Below the pieces are notes generated by a model. That model saw only the letters and a program-made list of their open reading frames with translations. It did no database searches and had not been told where the DNA came from. This document shows, one piece after another, positions 28,803-38,300 of a stretch of 64,000 nucleotides of DNA. The stretch covers positions 62,001-126,000 of the forward strand of contig NZ_MQTZ01000043.1 in assembly GCF_001939115.1 (NCBI RefSeq), given 5' to 3'. A program made the translations under genes and the position numbers. Position 1 is the stretch's first letter. The number at the start of each line of letters is the position of its first letter. This DNA is from Leptolyngbya sp. 'hensonii' (GTDB lineage Bacteria > Cyanobacteriota > Cyanobacteriia > GCF-001939115).

Positions 28803-28958
28803 GGCTTTGCTGAATGCAAATATGAATTACCCTCATCCCCAACCTTCTCCCGCAGGAGAAGGGAGCTAAAACTCTTGTTCCCTCTCCTTTGGGAGAGGGC
28901 TAGGGTGAGGGCTGCATAAGGCTCAAGCACGAAAATCATCCTTCTATTCAGCAACGCC
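28803..28958 (+). mobile_element. MITE copy 1 (156 bp)
   Basis: Ends GGCTTTGCTGAAT (left) and ATTCAGCAACGCC (right) are 13-bp terminal inverted repeats with one mismatch. An exact 8-bp direct repeat TATCCTCC flanks it (28795-28802 and 28959-28966). The interior holds CTTCTCC/GGAGAAG and CCTCTCC/GGGAGAGG hairpins and no gene. Almost identical to 44097-44253 and to the inverted copy at 61311-61466. Confidence 0.93.
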
Positions 28959-28969
28959 TATCCTCCTCA

Positions 28970-29011
28970 CCCCGGAGTAGAAGGGCGATTAATCCCGCTT
29001 CTACTCTGGGG
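28970..29011. repeat. Palindromic repeat downstream of psaL
   Basis: CCCCGGAGTAGAAG (28970-28983) pairs with CTTCTACTCTGGGG (28998-29011) but for one mismatch; the centre contains GATTAATC. It resembles the GTAGAGAC-type palindromes. It starts 4 bases after the MITE target duplication and may act as the psaFJL 3' hairpin, although no T-tract follows. Confidence 0.6.
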
Positions 29012-29090
29012 AATGCCCCATGATGGCATCAAAAGCAAAACAGGGCAGACGATCGTCCACCCTGATTGCAATTGATTCAGTCGTTCGATC

Positions 29091-29534
29091 TTAGGAAAGA
29101 CTGCTGGCGATACCGCTGAGCACACCCAGATTAACCATCAGGGCATGAGCAATAGCAGCACCACCGATGCCACCGATTAAGAAGCCACCGGCAAATTCAT
29201 TCCAGCCTTCTGCCGTTTTCATCGGATCAGACGCATCAGCAGAGCTGGAGGGATAGCTACTGGCGTAGATGGACAGAGCGATCGTCAGCAGGACAACCAA
29301 CCCAGAGGCAGCCAGTAAGCCAGCCAAGCCTCCAACATCAGAACCCCGCAGGGGACCCAGTGTGGCAAAGGGACCATACACCAGGTAACCATGAGCCATA
29401 CCAATTTCCAGAGCTCTCCGGAAAGGAGAAAGTCCGCGACGGTAGGCAGGCAAATTATTAATAAAAGCCTTAGAGAAGGGAGAAGAGTTGATCGGAGTCG
29501 CCAGATTACCAGCTAGTGGAGTTGTTGAAGTCAT
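29091..29534 (-). CDS. psaL: Photosystem I reaction centre subunit XI
   Basis: 147 residues from ATG 29534 (MTSTTPLAG). It follows GGAAGAAACGACT, a good ribosome site; an ATG at 29549 would add five residues. Conserved features are SPFSKAFINNLPAYRRGLSPFRRALEIGMAHGY, chlorophyll-ligand helices and the C-terminal GGFLIGGIGGAAIAHALM. PsaL holds PSI trimers or tetramers together. It is the last gene of psaF-psaJ-psaL, an order linked in the literature to tetrameric PSI. Confidence 0.96.
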   Translation of the reverse strand: MTSTTPLAGNLATPINSSPFSKAFINNLPAYRRGLSPFRRALEIGMAHGYLVYGPFATLGPLRGSDVGGLAGLLAASGLVVLLTIALSIYASSYPSSSADASDPMKTAEGWNEFAGGFLIGGIGGAAIAHALMVNLGVLSGIASSLS

Positions 29535-29606
29535 AGTCGTTTCTTCCAAATAATAAGCTTCAGGATGTTCTTGAAAGTGCTTCCCAACTTGATTTCAACC
29601 GGGCCA

Positions 29607-29735
29607 CTAGGGCATGGGATGGAACAACAAATCGGGGAAGAAGCGATTGAATTCAATCACAATACCGGCAGTAATCGTGATCCAGACCGCAGCCAGCACA
29701 GGCGCACTAGAAAGATACTTCAGCAAATAGTTCAT
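29607..29735 (-). CDS. psaJ: Photosystem I reaction centre subunit IX
   Basis: 42-residue one-helix membrane protein: [38 protein letters not shown]. This matches PsaJ throughout, including the [11 protein letters not shown] end. PsaJ sits next to PsaF at the edge of PSI and stabilises it. It starts 18 bases after psaF and ends about 70 bases before psaL, so all three are on one transcript. Confidence 0.96.
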   Translation of the reverse strand: MNYLLKYLSSAPVLAAVWITITAGIVIEFNRFFPDLLFHPMP

Positions 29736-29753
29736 CGTTTAACTCTCTTGTGA

Positions 29754-30239
29754 CTAACGGGGTGAAACAGTAATCTCATCATCTTTGGCCAACAGTTCAC
29801 CGGTGGTAAATTCCTTAACTGCCAGAAGCGGCCAGGAAAATCCGGTCAGCATCAGACCAACGGCTGCAGGAACATCAATGATGATTTCCTTCTCTTCCGG
29901 AGAGTCGCTCTTCTTAGCTTTCTGGATGTAGGCCCGACCGACCCAACCAATCCAACCGGCAATGTACAAGAAGAGAATGCTGGGAATCGTAAATTCACCA
30001 GCGTGGCTGAACCGACCATCTACAATAAGATGGGGTAGACCATCGGTCCCGCAAAGGACTCCCGAATCGGCGTAAGACTTGAAGCGCTGCGGAGCAGTCG
30101 CACTCTTAGAATTCTTAGCGCGCTGGGCAAAAGCTGGAGAATCTTTGCAGGGGACAAGACCAGCAACATCAGCCGATGCGGGCAGGGTAAAACCAACCCA
30201 CAGACAAAGGACAATCAGCAGAGCAAACAATCGACGCAT
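29754..30239 (-). CDS. psaF: Photosystem I reaction centre subunit III
   Basis: 161 residues. A lumenal signal peptide ([23 protein letters not shown]) is followed by the mature start [19 protein letters not shown] with conserved cysteines and the lumenal helix region. A membrane helix ([21 protein letters not shown]) and a C-terminal stroma-side part ([23 protein letters not shown]) follow. PsaF takes part in docking plastocyanin or cytochrome c6. It is the first gene of psaF-psaJ-psaL and divergent from tsaD, with 106 bases between. Confidence 0.97.
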   Translation of the reverse strand: MRRLFALLIVLCLWVGFTLPASADVAGLVPCKDSPAFAQRAKNSKSATAPQRFKSYADSGVLCGTDGLPHLIVDGRFSHAGEFTIPSILFLYIAGWIGWVGRAYIQKAKKSDSPEEKEIIIDVPAAVGLMLTGFSWPLLAVKEFTTGELLAKDDEITVSPR

Positions 30240-30345
30240 GAAATTGTTTCCCTCTATTACAAAGTTTTTTGCAGATACAAAATGTGTTGAAGAAGCCGAG
30301 TTTATCTTCGGTTAGAGTGAACTCATCCACCAAAATTACCAGTAA

Positions 30346-31554
30346 ATGGCAACGGTTTTGGCAATTGAAACAAGTTGTGACGAAACTGCAGTGGCGATTG
30401 TTAAAAATCGTCAAGTTCTAAGCAGTATTGTTTCGTCTCAAATGGATCTCCACCGTCAGTATGGTGGAGTGGTGCCCGAAGTGGCCTCCCGACAGCATCT
30501 GGAAACAGTGAATTTGGCGATCGCTGAGGCTCTCGCAGCCACCCCTCTCTCCTGGGCTGACATTGATGGGGTGGCAGCCACCTGTGCTCCCGGTCTGGTG
30601 GGAGCATTGTTGGTAGGTCTGACCGCAGCCAAAACCCTGGCCCTGGTCCATCAGAAACCTTTTCTGGGGGTGCATCACCTGGAAGGACACCTCTATGCCA
30701 CCTATCTCAGTGAACCAGAACTCCAGCCTCCTTTTCTCTGCTTACTGGTCTCCGGAGGGCATACCAGTCTGATTCAGGTTCGGGCCTGTGGAGATTATGT
30801 CACCCTGGGGCAAACCCGGGATGATGCTGCGGGTGAAGCGTTCGATAAGGTGGCCCGACTTTTGCACCTCGGCTATCCCGGGGGGCCGGAGATTGATCGT
30901 CTGGCCCAGATCGGCAATCCCAGGGCTTTTGCCCTGCCGGAAGGAGCTATTTCCCTGCCGGAGGGGGGATATCACCCCTATGACTCCAGTTTTAGTGGGC
31001 TGAAAACAGCGATGTTGCGTCTGACCCAAAAATTACAGCAGGAAAGCTCTTCTCTGCCTATCGCTGACCTGGCCGCCAGTTTTCAGGATACCGTTGCCCG
31101 ATCGCTGACTCGACGGGCGATCGCCTGCGCTTTAGACCACGGCCTGGATACGATCGCGATCGGGGGCGGGGTGGCTGCCAATAGTGGTCTGCGCCGTCAT
31201 TTGCAGGCTGCGGCAGCGGAGCACCAACTCCGGGTCTTATTCCCACCGCTAAAGCTGTGTACAGACAACGCGGCTATGATCGCCTGTGCGGCTGCCGAGC
31301 ATTTGGAACAGGGCCATCGATCGGCCCTGACCTTGGGCACCCAATCCCGCATGGCCATCTCCGAAGTGATGCAATTGTACCGAGATGCTACAGCCCATGC
31401 CGGTACAGGATCGATCGCACCTGATCGGCCACCTGGCCAGATTGCTCAATCATGGCAAAGTGTCCACAATCAGGGATTTCAATCACATTCTCCCCGCAAT
31501 CACCAAACAGGGTGTGAAAGCTGGCCAGGTGGCGCACATAGCGAGGCTCCATAA
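30346..31554 (+). CDS. tsaD: tRNA N6-adenosine threonylcarbamoyltransferase, with long C-terminal tail
   Basis: 402 residues; the family is about 345. Core features are all present: [11 protein letters not shown], the metal site HHLEGH (near residue 110), [20 protein letters not shown] and [10 protein letters not shown]. It makes t6A37 in tRNAs that read ANN codons. The family end (ISEVMQLYR) falls near residue 346; the frame then runs about 56 residues further with no stop, and the last 167 nt are antisense to the convergent hydrolase gene. The tail ([17 protein letters not shown]...) looks like chance translation, so loss of the old stop is likely. Confidence 0.95.
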   Translation: MATVLAIETSCDETAVAIVKNRQVLSSIVSSQMDLHRQYGGVVPEVASRQHLETVNLAIAEALAATPLSWADIDGVAATCAPGLVGALLVGLTAAKTLALVHQKPFLGVHHLEGHLYATYLSEPELQPPFLCLLVSGGHTSLIQVRACGDYVTLGQTRDDAAGEAFDKVARLLHLGYPGGPEIDRLAQIGNPRAFALPEGAISLPEGGYHPYDSSFSGLKTAMLRLTQKLQQESSSLPIADLAASFQDTVARSLTRRAIACALDHGLDTIAIGGGVAANSGLRRHLQAAAAEHQLRVLFPPLKLCTDNAAMIACAAAEHLEQGHRSALTLGTQSRMAISEVMQLYRDATAHAGTGSIAPDRPPGQIAQSWQSVHNQGFQSHSPRNHQTGCESWPGGAHSEAP

Positions 31555-32380
31555 TGTTGTCCTGGGAACCTGTAATAAAGTAAGCGGGTTGCTGAAGCTG
31601 GGCCACAACCTGGGGCAACTTATGGACCTCTGCTTCAGTGGTGGAATCCAGCAGGGTTCCCAGGGCGGCCTCCGGCTGAGCTGCGACAAAGTCAATGATG
31701 CGCTGCCGACCCCAGCGGCGGGCTATGGGATGGCAGACATTGGCACGGGAGAACACCAGATCAACCAGAGGCAGTTGCCTGAGCCAGGGGGGACGAAACT
31801 GGAGCATCTGTTGCCCTGCCGCTCGGAATTTTTCAAACTCCCGTTCCAGGTAAATGCCCCCCCCTGAATTAATGCAGATGACGCCTTTCACCCGATCGAA
31901 CAGTTGAGCCGCACCCCACAGGGCAATGCTCCCACCCAGGGAATGGCCAATCAACCAGGCATTAGAGATATTCAACTGATCAAGCAAGATGGCTAAGTCC
32001 TGGACATAGGCAGCAGGGGTAAAGGTCTGGGGCGCTGTATGGGTCAGAGGATCAGGAATGGGACTACTACTCTGCAGCGGGTCAACAGGGGCTGAAGCAG
32101 GATAGCCCGATCGATCGGATGCCACCAACGCCAGTGTTGGTGGCATGGAAAGGGTGTCTTGCCAAGGAATCTGACTTCCAGCAGGCTGAGAGGCTCCAAA
32201 ACCACGGAGATCGTAGGCCAGACAGGTATAGCTGGAGACCAGATGCTCTATCAGAGGCTGCCAGTACGATCGGCTCAGGAGCCAACCGTGAATAAAGACT
32301 AGGGTACAGGGGGATTCAACCGAGGGAGCCACCACCAGATCATAGGCATGGGGTGTTCCAGAAACATTAATCATGGCCAT
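31388..32380 (-). CDS. Alpha/beta hydrolase
   Basis: 330 residues. The oxyanion region is [15 protein letters not shown], the nucleophile elbow GHSLGGS, the acid in TGSQDNIM and the histidine in DCGHFAM. Residues about 75-110 ([36 protein letters not shown]) form a proline-rich insertion before the usual strand, and a helical cap ([12 protein letters not shown]...) follows the elbow. Substrate unknown. Start ATG 32380, or ATG 32374. The 3' end overlaps the tsaD tail by 167 nt, and this overlapped part contains the catalytic histidine and acid, so it is under real coding constraint. It follows the ACT gene by 9 bases. Confidence 0.85.
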   Translation of the reverse strand: MAMINVSGTPHAYDLVVAPSVESPCTLVFIHGWLLSRSYWQPLIEHLVSSYTCLAYDLRGFGASQPAGSQIPWQDTLSMPPTLALVASDRSGYPASAPVDPLQSSSPIPDPLTHTAPQTFTPAAYVQDLAILLDQLNISNAWLIGHSLGGSIALWGAAQLFDRVKGVICINSGGGIYLEREFEKFRAAGQQMLQFRPPWLRQLPLVDLVFSRANVCHPIARRWGRQRIIDFVAAQPEAALGTLLDSTTEAEVHKLPQVVAQLQQPAYFITGSQDNIMEPRYVRHLASFHTLFGDCGENVIEIPDCGHFAMIEQSGQVADQVRSILYRHGL

Positions 32381-32389
32381 AGGTCTATT

Positions 32390-33115
32390 CTAGAACCTTC
32401 GACCGAGCAATCGCTGACGAACCCCCTCGGCAATTTTTTGGCCCAGGTATTCTGGAATCAGATTTTCATTGGGACCTAACAGATACAAGATCAATCGAGT
32501 CCGGCCCCGCCAGACCAGTAAGTTTGCATTCACCACCAGCAGATCTTCCTGCCAGATGGCATACATCACCTTATAAAATAACCCTGGTTGGTTATCTGCT
32601 TCGATCAATAGGGCGGGCAGGTGAAAAACTGGATCAACATAAAACTCAGTTTCTACCTGTTCCAGACCTGCATCCAGATTGAACTCGACCGCTAGCATCT
32701 CCTCTACCTCAAACCTACCAGCCAGGGCCTCCCGGATGGCCCGTCCGACATTCTCTGCAGTCTTATCCGTTAGAGTTTTGCCTCCCCGGGAAACCACCAG
32801 CTTAATAAACACCAGCATGGGGGGATAGATCTGGCCATAGAGGCTGAGGCTATGAATGGTTAACCCATAGGCTGCCAGAACCCCGAAAATGTCGCTGAGT
32901 AAAAAGGATTGGTTACGGTAAGCAAAGTGCAGGGCGCTTTTATTTCCCTCTGGTTTTAACTCAATCACAGCCTGCCGACTCTTATAAAGCTGATAGGCCA
33001 GCCTCAGGTTCTGGAGTTGAATCTCACTACTGACAAACTGCTCATAGAACTGGGGAAACGCCCGGTTGAAGCGTTTGAGAAGCTCTATTGTCTGTGATTT
33101 CAAGCCTGAGGTCAT
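32390..33115 (-). CDS. ACT-domain-like conserved cyanobacterial protein
   Basis: 241 residues. Two regions look like ACT regulatory folds: about 60-135 (YRNQSFLLSDIFGVLAAYGLTIHSLSLYG) and about 165-235 (PALLIEADNQPGLFYKVMYAIWQEDLLVVNANLLVWRGRTRLILYLLG). The pattern DNQPGLFYKV is typical of ACT domains such as those of GlnD. No catalytic domain is attached, so it is probably a ligand-binding regulator. It lies 9 bases upstream of the hydrolase gene: one operon. Confidence 0.65.
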   Translation of the reverse strand: MTSGLKSQTIELLKRFNRAFPQFYEQFVSSEIQLQNLRLAYQLYKSRQAVIELKPEGNKSALHFAYRNQSFLLSDIFGVLAAYGLTIHSLSLYGQIYPPMLVFIKLVVSRGGKTLTDKTAENVGRAIREALAGRFEVEEMLAVEFNLDAGLEQVETEFYVDPVFHLPALLIEADNQPGLFYKVMYAIWQEDLLVVNANLLVWRGRTRLILYLLGPNENLIPEYLGQKIAEGVRQRLLGRRF

Positions 33116-33290
33116 AGGAATTGAGCTTGCTTACCTGATCGAGGAATTATCGGGATAGATGGAATTCTGCGACTGAGTTAAAATGTGCACGGACTATTCC
33201 CTAGAGTTTTATCATTATTTATCTTTAGTGTTCTCATTTCCTGTTCAGAATCTTCAGATCACTTATGAGAACGCAGGAGGGAGAAAGGCA

Positions 33291-33413
33291 TTGATTGACT
33301 GACAAAACTGTTAAAAATCGCATTTTATTGTAGAGGTGGGTTGATCAGCTTGCTGACCACGAGTCGGGGAAAATTTGTCAACCCAACGCTATGGAGATCT
33401 GTCGGTCAATCAG
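33291..33413. repeat. Nested inverted repeats upstream of the GNAT gene
   Basis: Outer arms TTGATTGACTGACA (33291-33304) and the complement of 33400-33413 match at 12 of 14. Inside, GGGTTGA (33338-33344) pairs with TCAACCC (33378-33384), and TCAGC-TT-GCTGA (33345-33356) makes a small hairpin. It could be a small mobile repeat or a structured RNA. The rest of 33116-33498 shows nothing recognisable. Confidence 0.45.
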
Positions 33414-33444
33414 GGTAATAGCCTATCCAAAATCTAACTTTTGA

Positions 33445-34062
<618 letters not shown>

Positions 34063-34390
34063 AAACCTCCTCCCACCGTTTGTCAACCAGGACGGAGCGA
34101 GCTTTGGTGGACCCAGGGCTTCACAGTTGGTCTCGCACCCCAGCGTTTCTGCAGAGCAGATCTGACGATTTCCTGGAGAGAGGATACCGCCCTTCATCTC
34201 CCCTGACTTCAATCAAATTGGCCATCGCTCCGATCTTTCTAGTCAGATCGGAAATTGACGTTATGGGCCAGTTATGGTATATATGTACTATATACTCAGA
34301 TTCCAATTAATCAGGCCGTTGGGGAGTCTGAAGGAAAAGGGATTGAACAAGGGATAGCGAGAACGAGCTAGGGGACATGAGGTAGAGAAA
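34063..34390. other. Intergenic region with one hairpin
   Basis: CCGATCT (34230-34236) pairs with AGATCGG (34245-34251). The AT-rich stretch 34278-34310 may be the promoter of the next gene. No gene recognised. Confidence 0.4.
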
Positions 34391-34783
34391 ATGAGGCGTC
34401 AAAAAAGGTTACGTAAGGTTGGCGCAAGTTATCTTCTGGCAGGTGGAACTGTACTTGCGGCAGCCGGGTTACTCATTAATCCACAGGAATTTTTTAATAA
34501 CGATCGAGTCGTCAAAGACGTTTGCCAGGAAATTATTCAGCCCAAGGCCACCTTGAGTCGAGAGGAGTTGCTGCGGTTACTGTCTATTCCAGAACGATCG
34601 AACAAGACCAGGGTCAGGCAGATCGTTCGAGATCCTTACTGCAACCTGCCCAGTATTGAAGTGCGGGAGGGGATTACGGCCGATCGAGAAGCCTATCCCC
34701 TATCCTTTGACAACCAGATTCGGGTTGTTTTGCTATATGAGGGCAATGAGTATGCAGGGTATAGCTTTGCCTTTCAACCATAG
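34391..34783 (+). CDS. Hypothetical protein with N-terminal membrane segment
   Basis: 130 residues. A basic N-terminus (MRRQKRLRKVG) and a hydrophobic segment (ASYLLAGGTVLAAAGLLI) suggest a signal anchor. The soluble part has DVCQEIIQPKATLSREELLRLLSIPERS, DPYCNLP and VVLLYEGNEYAGYSFAFQ. Two cysteines (in DVCQE and PYCNL) could form a disulfide outside the cytoplasm. Family name not recognised, though the pattern looks like a conserved cyanobacterial protein. It ends one base before the start of the next gene: one operon. Confidence 0.65.
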   Translation: MRRQKRLRKVGASYLLAGGTVLAAAGLLINPQEFFNNDRVVKDVCQEIIQPKATLSREELLRLLSIPERSNKTRVRQIVRDPYCNLPSIEVREGITADREAYPLSFDNQIRVVLLYEGNEYAGYSFAFQP

Positions 34784-34784
34784 G

Positions 34785-35252
34785 ATGCATCGAGTTTACC
34801 TTCGATGGGTGGGAATCCTGTTCTGGCTCGGGCTGGTTGTGGCTATCAGTGGTTGTAGTAGCAGTGAAGCCAATATGGAGCCTAGGCGGGTGAAGCTCTT
34901 TCAAAACTGGCAACTCCAGCCTGGTGATGAAATTGCAGGTTATCCGATCGTCAGCAGTTTGGGAGACATCTCCATTCAATTACGAGGGAAACCAGTCTAT
35001 GCACCATTCCAGGGACGGATTGAGCCGTTTACTTCCCATTGTGTGGTGTTCTCCAGCCCTGAGGTGCCAGCCTACCTGTTTCGTCTCTGTGGTCTGAACC
35101 GTCCCCGGTTGGGAACTGTGAAAGCAGGGGAAAAAATCGGGTCTGGCCCTGCCCTCCAATTTGCAGCTCTCCGAAAACAGCCCAACGGGACCTGGGCTTT
35201 CGTTGAACCATCCCAGAGTATTCTGGAGAAGGTTTTGACCCGCCAACCCTAG
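34785..35252 (+). CDS. Putative lipoprotein
   Basis: 155 residues from ATG 34785, one base after the previous stop. A signal peptide with lipobox AISGCSS gives the lipidated Cys near residue 23. The mature part is beta-rich: WQLQPGDEIAGYPIVSSLGDISIQLRGKPVYAPFQGRIEP, then CVVFSSPEVPAYLFRLCGLNRPRLGTVKAGEKIGSG. Motifs such as VYAPFQGRI and VKAGEKIG resemble the barrel-sandwich (LytM/biotinyl-like) fold, but no catalytic site is visible. Probably membrane-attached. Cotranscribed with the preceding membrane protein. Confidence 0.7.
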   Translation: MHRVYLRWVGILFWLGLVVAISGCSSSEANMEPRRVKLFQNWQLQPGDEIAGYPIVSSLGDISIQLRGKPVYAPFQGRIEPFTSHCVVFSSPEVPAYLFRLCGLNRPRLGTVKAGEKIGSGPALQFAALRKQPNGTWAFVEPSQSILEKVLTRQP

Positions 35253-35376
35253 GAGTTAGTCAATTGGGATATTAACCATTGAGGTCAAATCTTTAATTTT
35301 GGATGCAAAATTTTTGATATGGAGCCATGATAGTTATCAGAATTCGTGATCTCTCCTAGGTTGCCACCTATCACCA

Positions 35377-38300
35377 ATGGTTTCCATTCCTGATGCAGAT
35401 CCATCGATTTCCTTTATGGAAATTGATTTAGAGCCTGCCATTGTGAGCAATCCTTTAATGCTGCCGCAGGAGGCATCTGTGATGGCGGCACTCCTGCAAA
35501 TGAGTGCTGGCCGAGCAATGTGCCCTAACTTAAAGGAAAACAACCGGGAGATAGCTCAAATCCATGCGTCCCTGAGGTCCAGTTGTGTCTTGATTTTGCA
35601 AGGGAGGGCTCTGGTTGGCATCTTGACTGAAAAGGATATCGTTCGTCTCAGTGCCACAGGACGATCGCTGGCAGAGCTTTCCCTCGGAGAGGTGATGGCC
35701 CATCCTGTCATCACCCTGCGTCGGTCTGAGTTGAACGATCCCTTCCTAGCACTCAATCTTTTACAACACCATGGGATTCACCACCTGCCCATTCTGGAAC
35801 AACAGGATCAGGTTGTGGGGGTGCTGACGTCTGAAACCTTGCATCACCTGCTGCGCCCGATCGATCTGCTGCGGCTGCGATTGGTCAGCGAGGTGATGAC
35901 CCGCGAGGTCGTCTGTGCTCATCCAGATGAGTCTGTCTTGACGATCGCACAGCTCATGACAGCTCATCAGGTGAGTGCAGTGGTGCTGGTAGAAGCACAG
36001 GAACAACCATCGTCCGGCTCCTTGCTCCAGTTTCCCCTTGGGATACTGACAGAGCGGGATATCGTTCAGTTTCAAGCTCTGGGCCTGAACTTTGAGCAGC
36101 TTCAGTCCCGGAGCGTCATGAGTGCCCCGGTCTTCTCCGTTGATGCAGAGGATTCTCTCTGGACCGTCCAGAACATGATGCGGCGGCAACTCATCCGCCG
36201 AGTCGTGGTGATCGGAGCACAGGGAGAATTGGTTGGCACAATAACCCAGCCAGATATCCTCAAGGCCCTCAATCCGTTAGAACTCTATAAGTTGGTCGAG
36301 GTGCTGGAGCAACAGGTCTGTCGCCTGGAAGCAGAAACACTGAAGCTGACACGAAATTACAATGTTGAGCTAGAAAATCAAATCCGCTCCCAGACCGCTA
36401 AATTGCAAGCCAGGTTAAAACAGGAACGGCTGATCGCCACGATTACGGGGCAGATCCATACGTCTCGGGATTTGCAGGATATTTTTGAGACGATCGTCAC
36501 TTCAGTGCAATCCCTACTGAACTGCGATCACGTCATCATCGGTCAGTTTCAGCCGGATTGGAGCATGACTGTGGTCGCAGAATCCCCTCCTGGGGAAGGC
36601 AAAACCTACCTGGGCCTACAAATTCAGGATCCCTGCTTTGCCCCCGATTGGGTGCAGTCTTATTCTGAAGGACGGATTCGGGTCGTCCCAGATATTTACC
36701 TGACAGAGATGAGTGCCTGTCAGCAGCAATTCCTGGAGCAGTTGCAGATCCGGGCTAAGATCCTGGCTCCTGTATTCCAGGAAAATATCTTGTGGGGCCT
36801 GATCGGGGTTCTGGAAGAACAGAACTCCCGATCCTGGACGGATGAAGAGGTTGCCTTAATGGAGCACCTGGCAGCTCAATTGGCGATCGCCATCCGGCAA
36901 ACCAGCTCATATCAGCAGCTCCAGAAGGAACTGGCGGAACGCCATCGGGTAGAAGCAATCCTGCAACAGAGTCAACAGAGTTATGCGTCCCTGGCAGACG
37001 CTGCTCCCGTGGGAATTTTTCGGACGGATGTGGAAGGCTACTGTCTCTACGTCAATGAGCGGTGGTGTCAGATGGCCGGAATGAGTTTTGGCGATGCCAT
37101 GGGTTTTGGTTGGGCGCAGGCTTTGCATCCAGACGATCGCGATCATGTGGCGGCAGAGTGGTACAAAGCAGCCCGAGATCGGCGACCATTCAAGCTGGAG
37201 TATCGATTTGAAAGGCCTGATGGGCACATCACCTGGGTTTATGGACAGGCCGTCGCAGAACGGGGAGAGAAGGGCAGTATTGTTGGCTATGTCGGCACTA
37301 TTACCGATATTACCGATCGTAAGCAGACAGAGGAAGCGGCCCAGTACCGACTGGATATTCTGGAAGCCGCCCGCGACATTATTGCATCCGCCAGGCCGAC
37401 CGGTCGGTTGACCTATCTGAATCAGTCGGGCCGGGCTTTGCTGAGGATTGACCCGGCTGAGGATATTACCCAAACCTATATTCCGGATTACCATCCACCT
37501 CAGGTCGCAGAGCACATTCTGCACGAAGCCCTGCCTCAGTGTTTACAGCAGGGGTTTTGGGCTGGGGAAACCCTGTTCCGCCGCCGGGATGGGAGCGATA
37601 TGCCAGCCTGGCAGGTGATCGTTGCCCACCGTCGTCAGGATGGGACGGTCAGTCATTTCTCTACCATTGCCCGGGATCTGACCGATCGCAAACAGGCTGA
37701 AGCCACTTTAAGAGATAACGAAGAACGGCTCCGGCTGGCGTTGTTAGCAGCCAATCAGGGGCTTTATGACCTGAATGTGCAAACGGGTGATGCGATCGTG
37801 AATCCCATCTACGCCACCATGCTGGGCTATGATCCGGCAGAATTTCAGGAGACGAACGCCCGCTGGATTGAACGTTTACATCCAGATGATCTGGAACGGG
37901 TAGGCCAGATCTACCAAGCCTATGTGGCTGGAACGACACCAGAATACAAGGTGGAGTTCCGTCAGCGGACTCGATCAGGGGATTGGAAGTGGATTCTTTC
38001 CCTGGGCAAGATTGTGGCCTGGGATCAGGAGGGCCAGCCACTGCGGATGTTGGGGACCCATACGGATATCACCGATCGCAAAGAGGCCGAACTGCAGCGG
38101 CAGCAGGCTCTAGAGGAACTCCACCAACTGAATCAGGAGTTGGAAATCAGGGTGGAAGAACGGACTGTAGCCCTGCGAGAATCGGCAGCAGAACTGGAAC
38201 GCTTCTTTACAGTGGCTCTGGATTTGCTCTGTATCGCTGATGTGAACGGCTATTTTCGTCGCTTGAACCGCGCCTGGGAGACAACCCTGGGTTATACCCT

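Noticed and set aside
34121-34306. 61-residue frame on the minus strand
   Set aside because: No motif and no ribosome site; overlaps a hairpin and a likely promoter.
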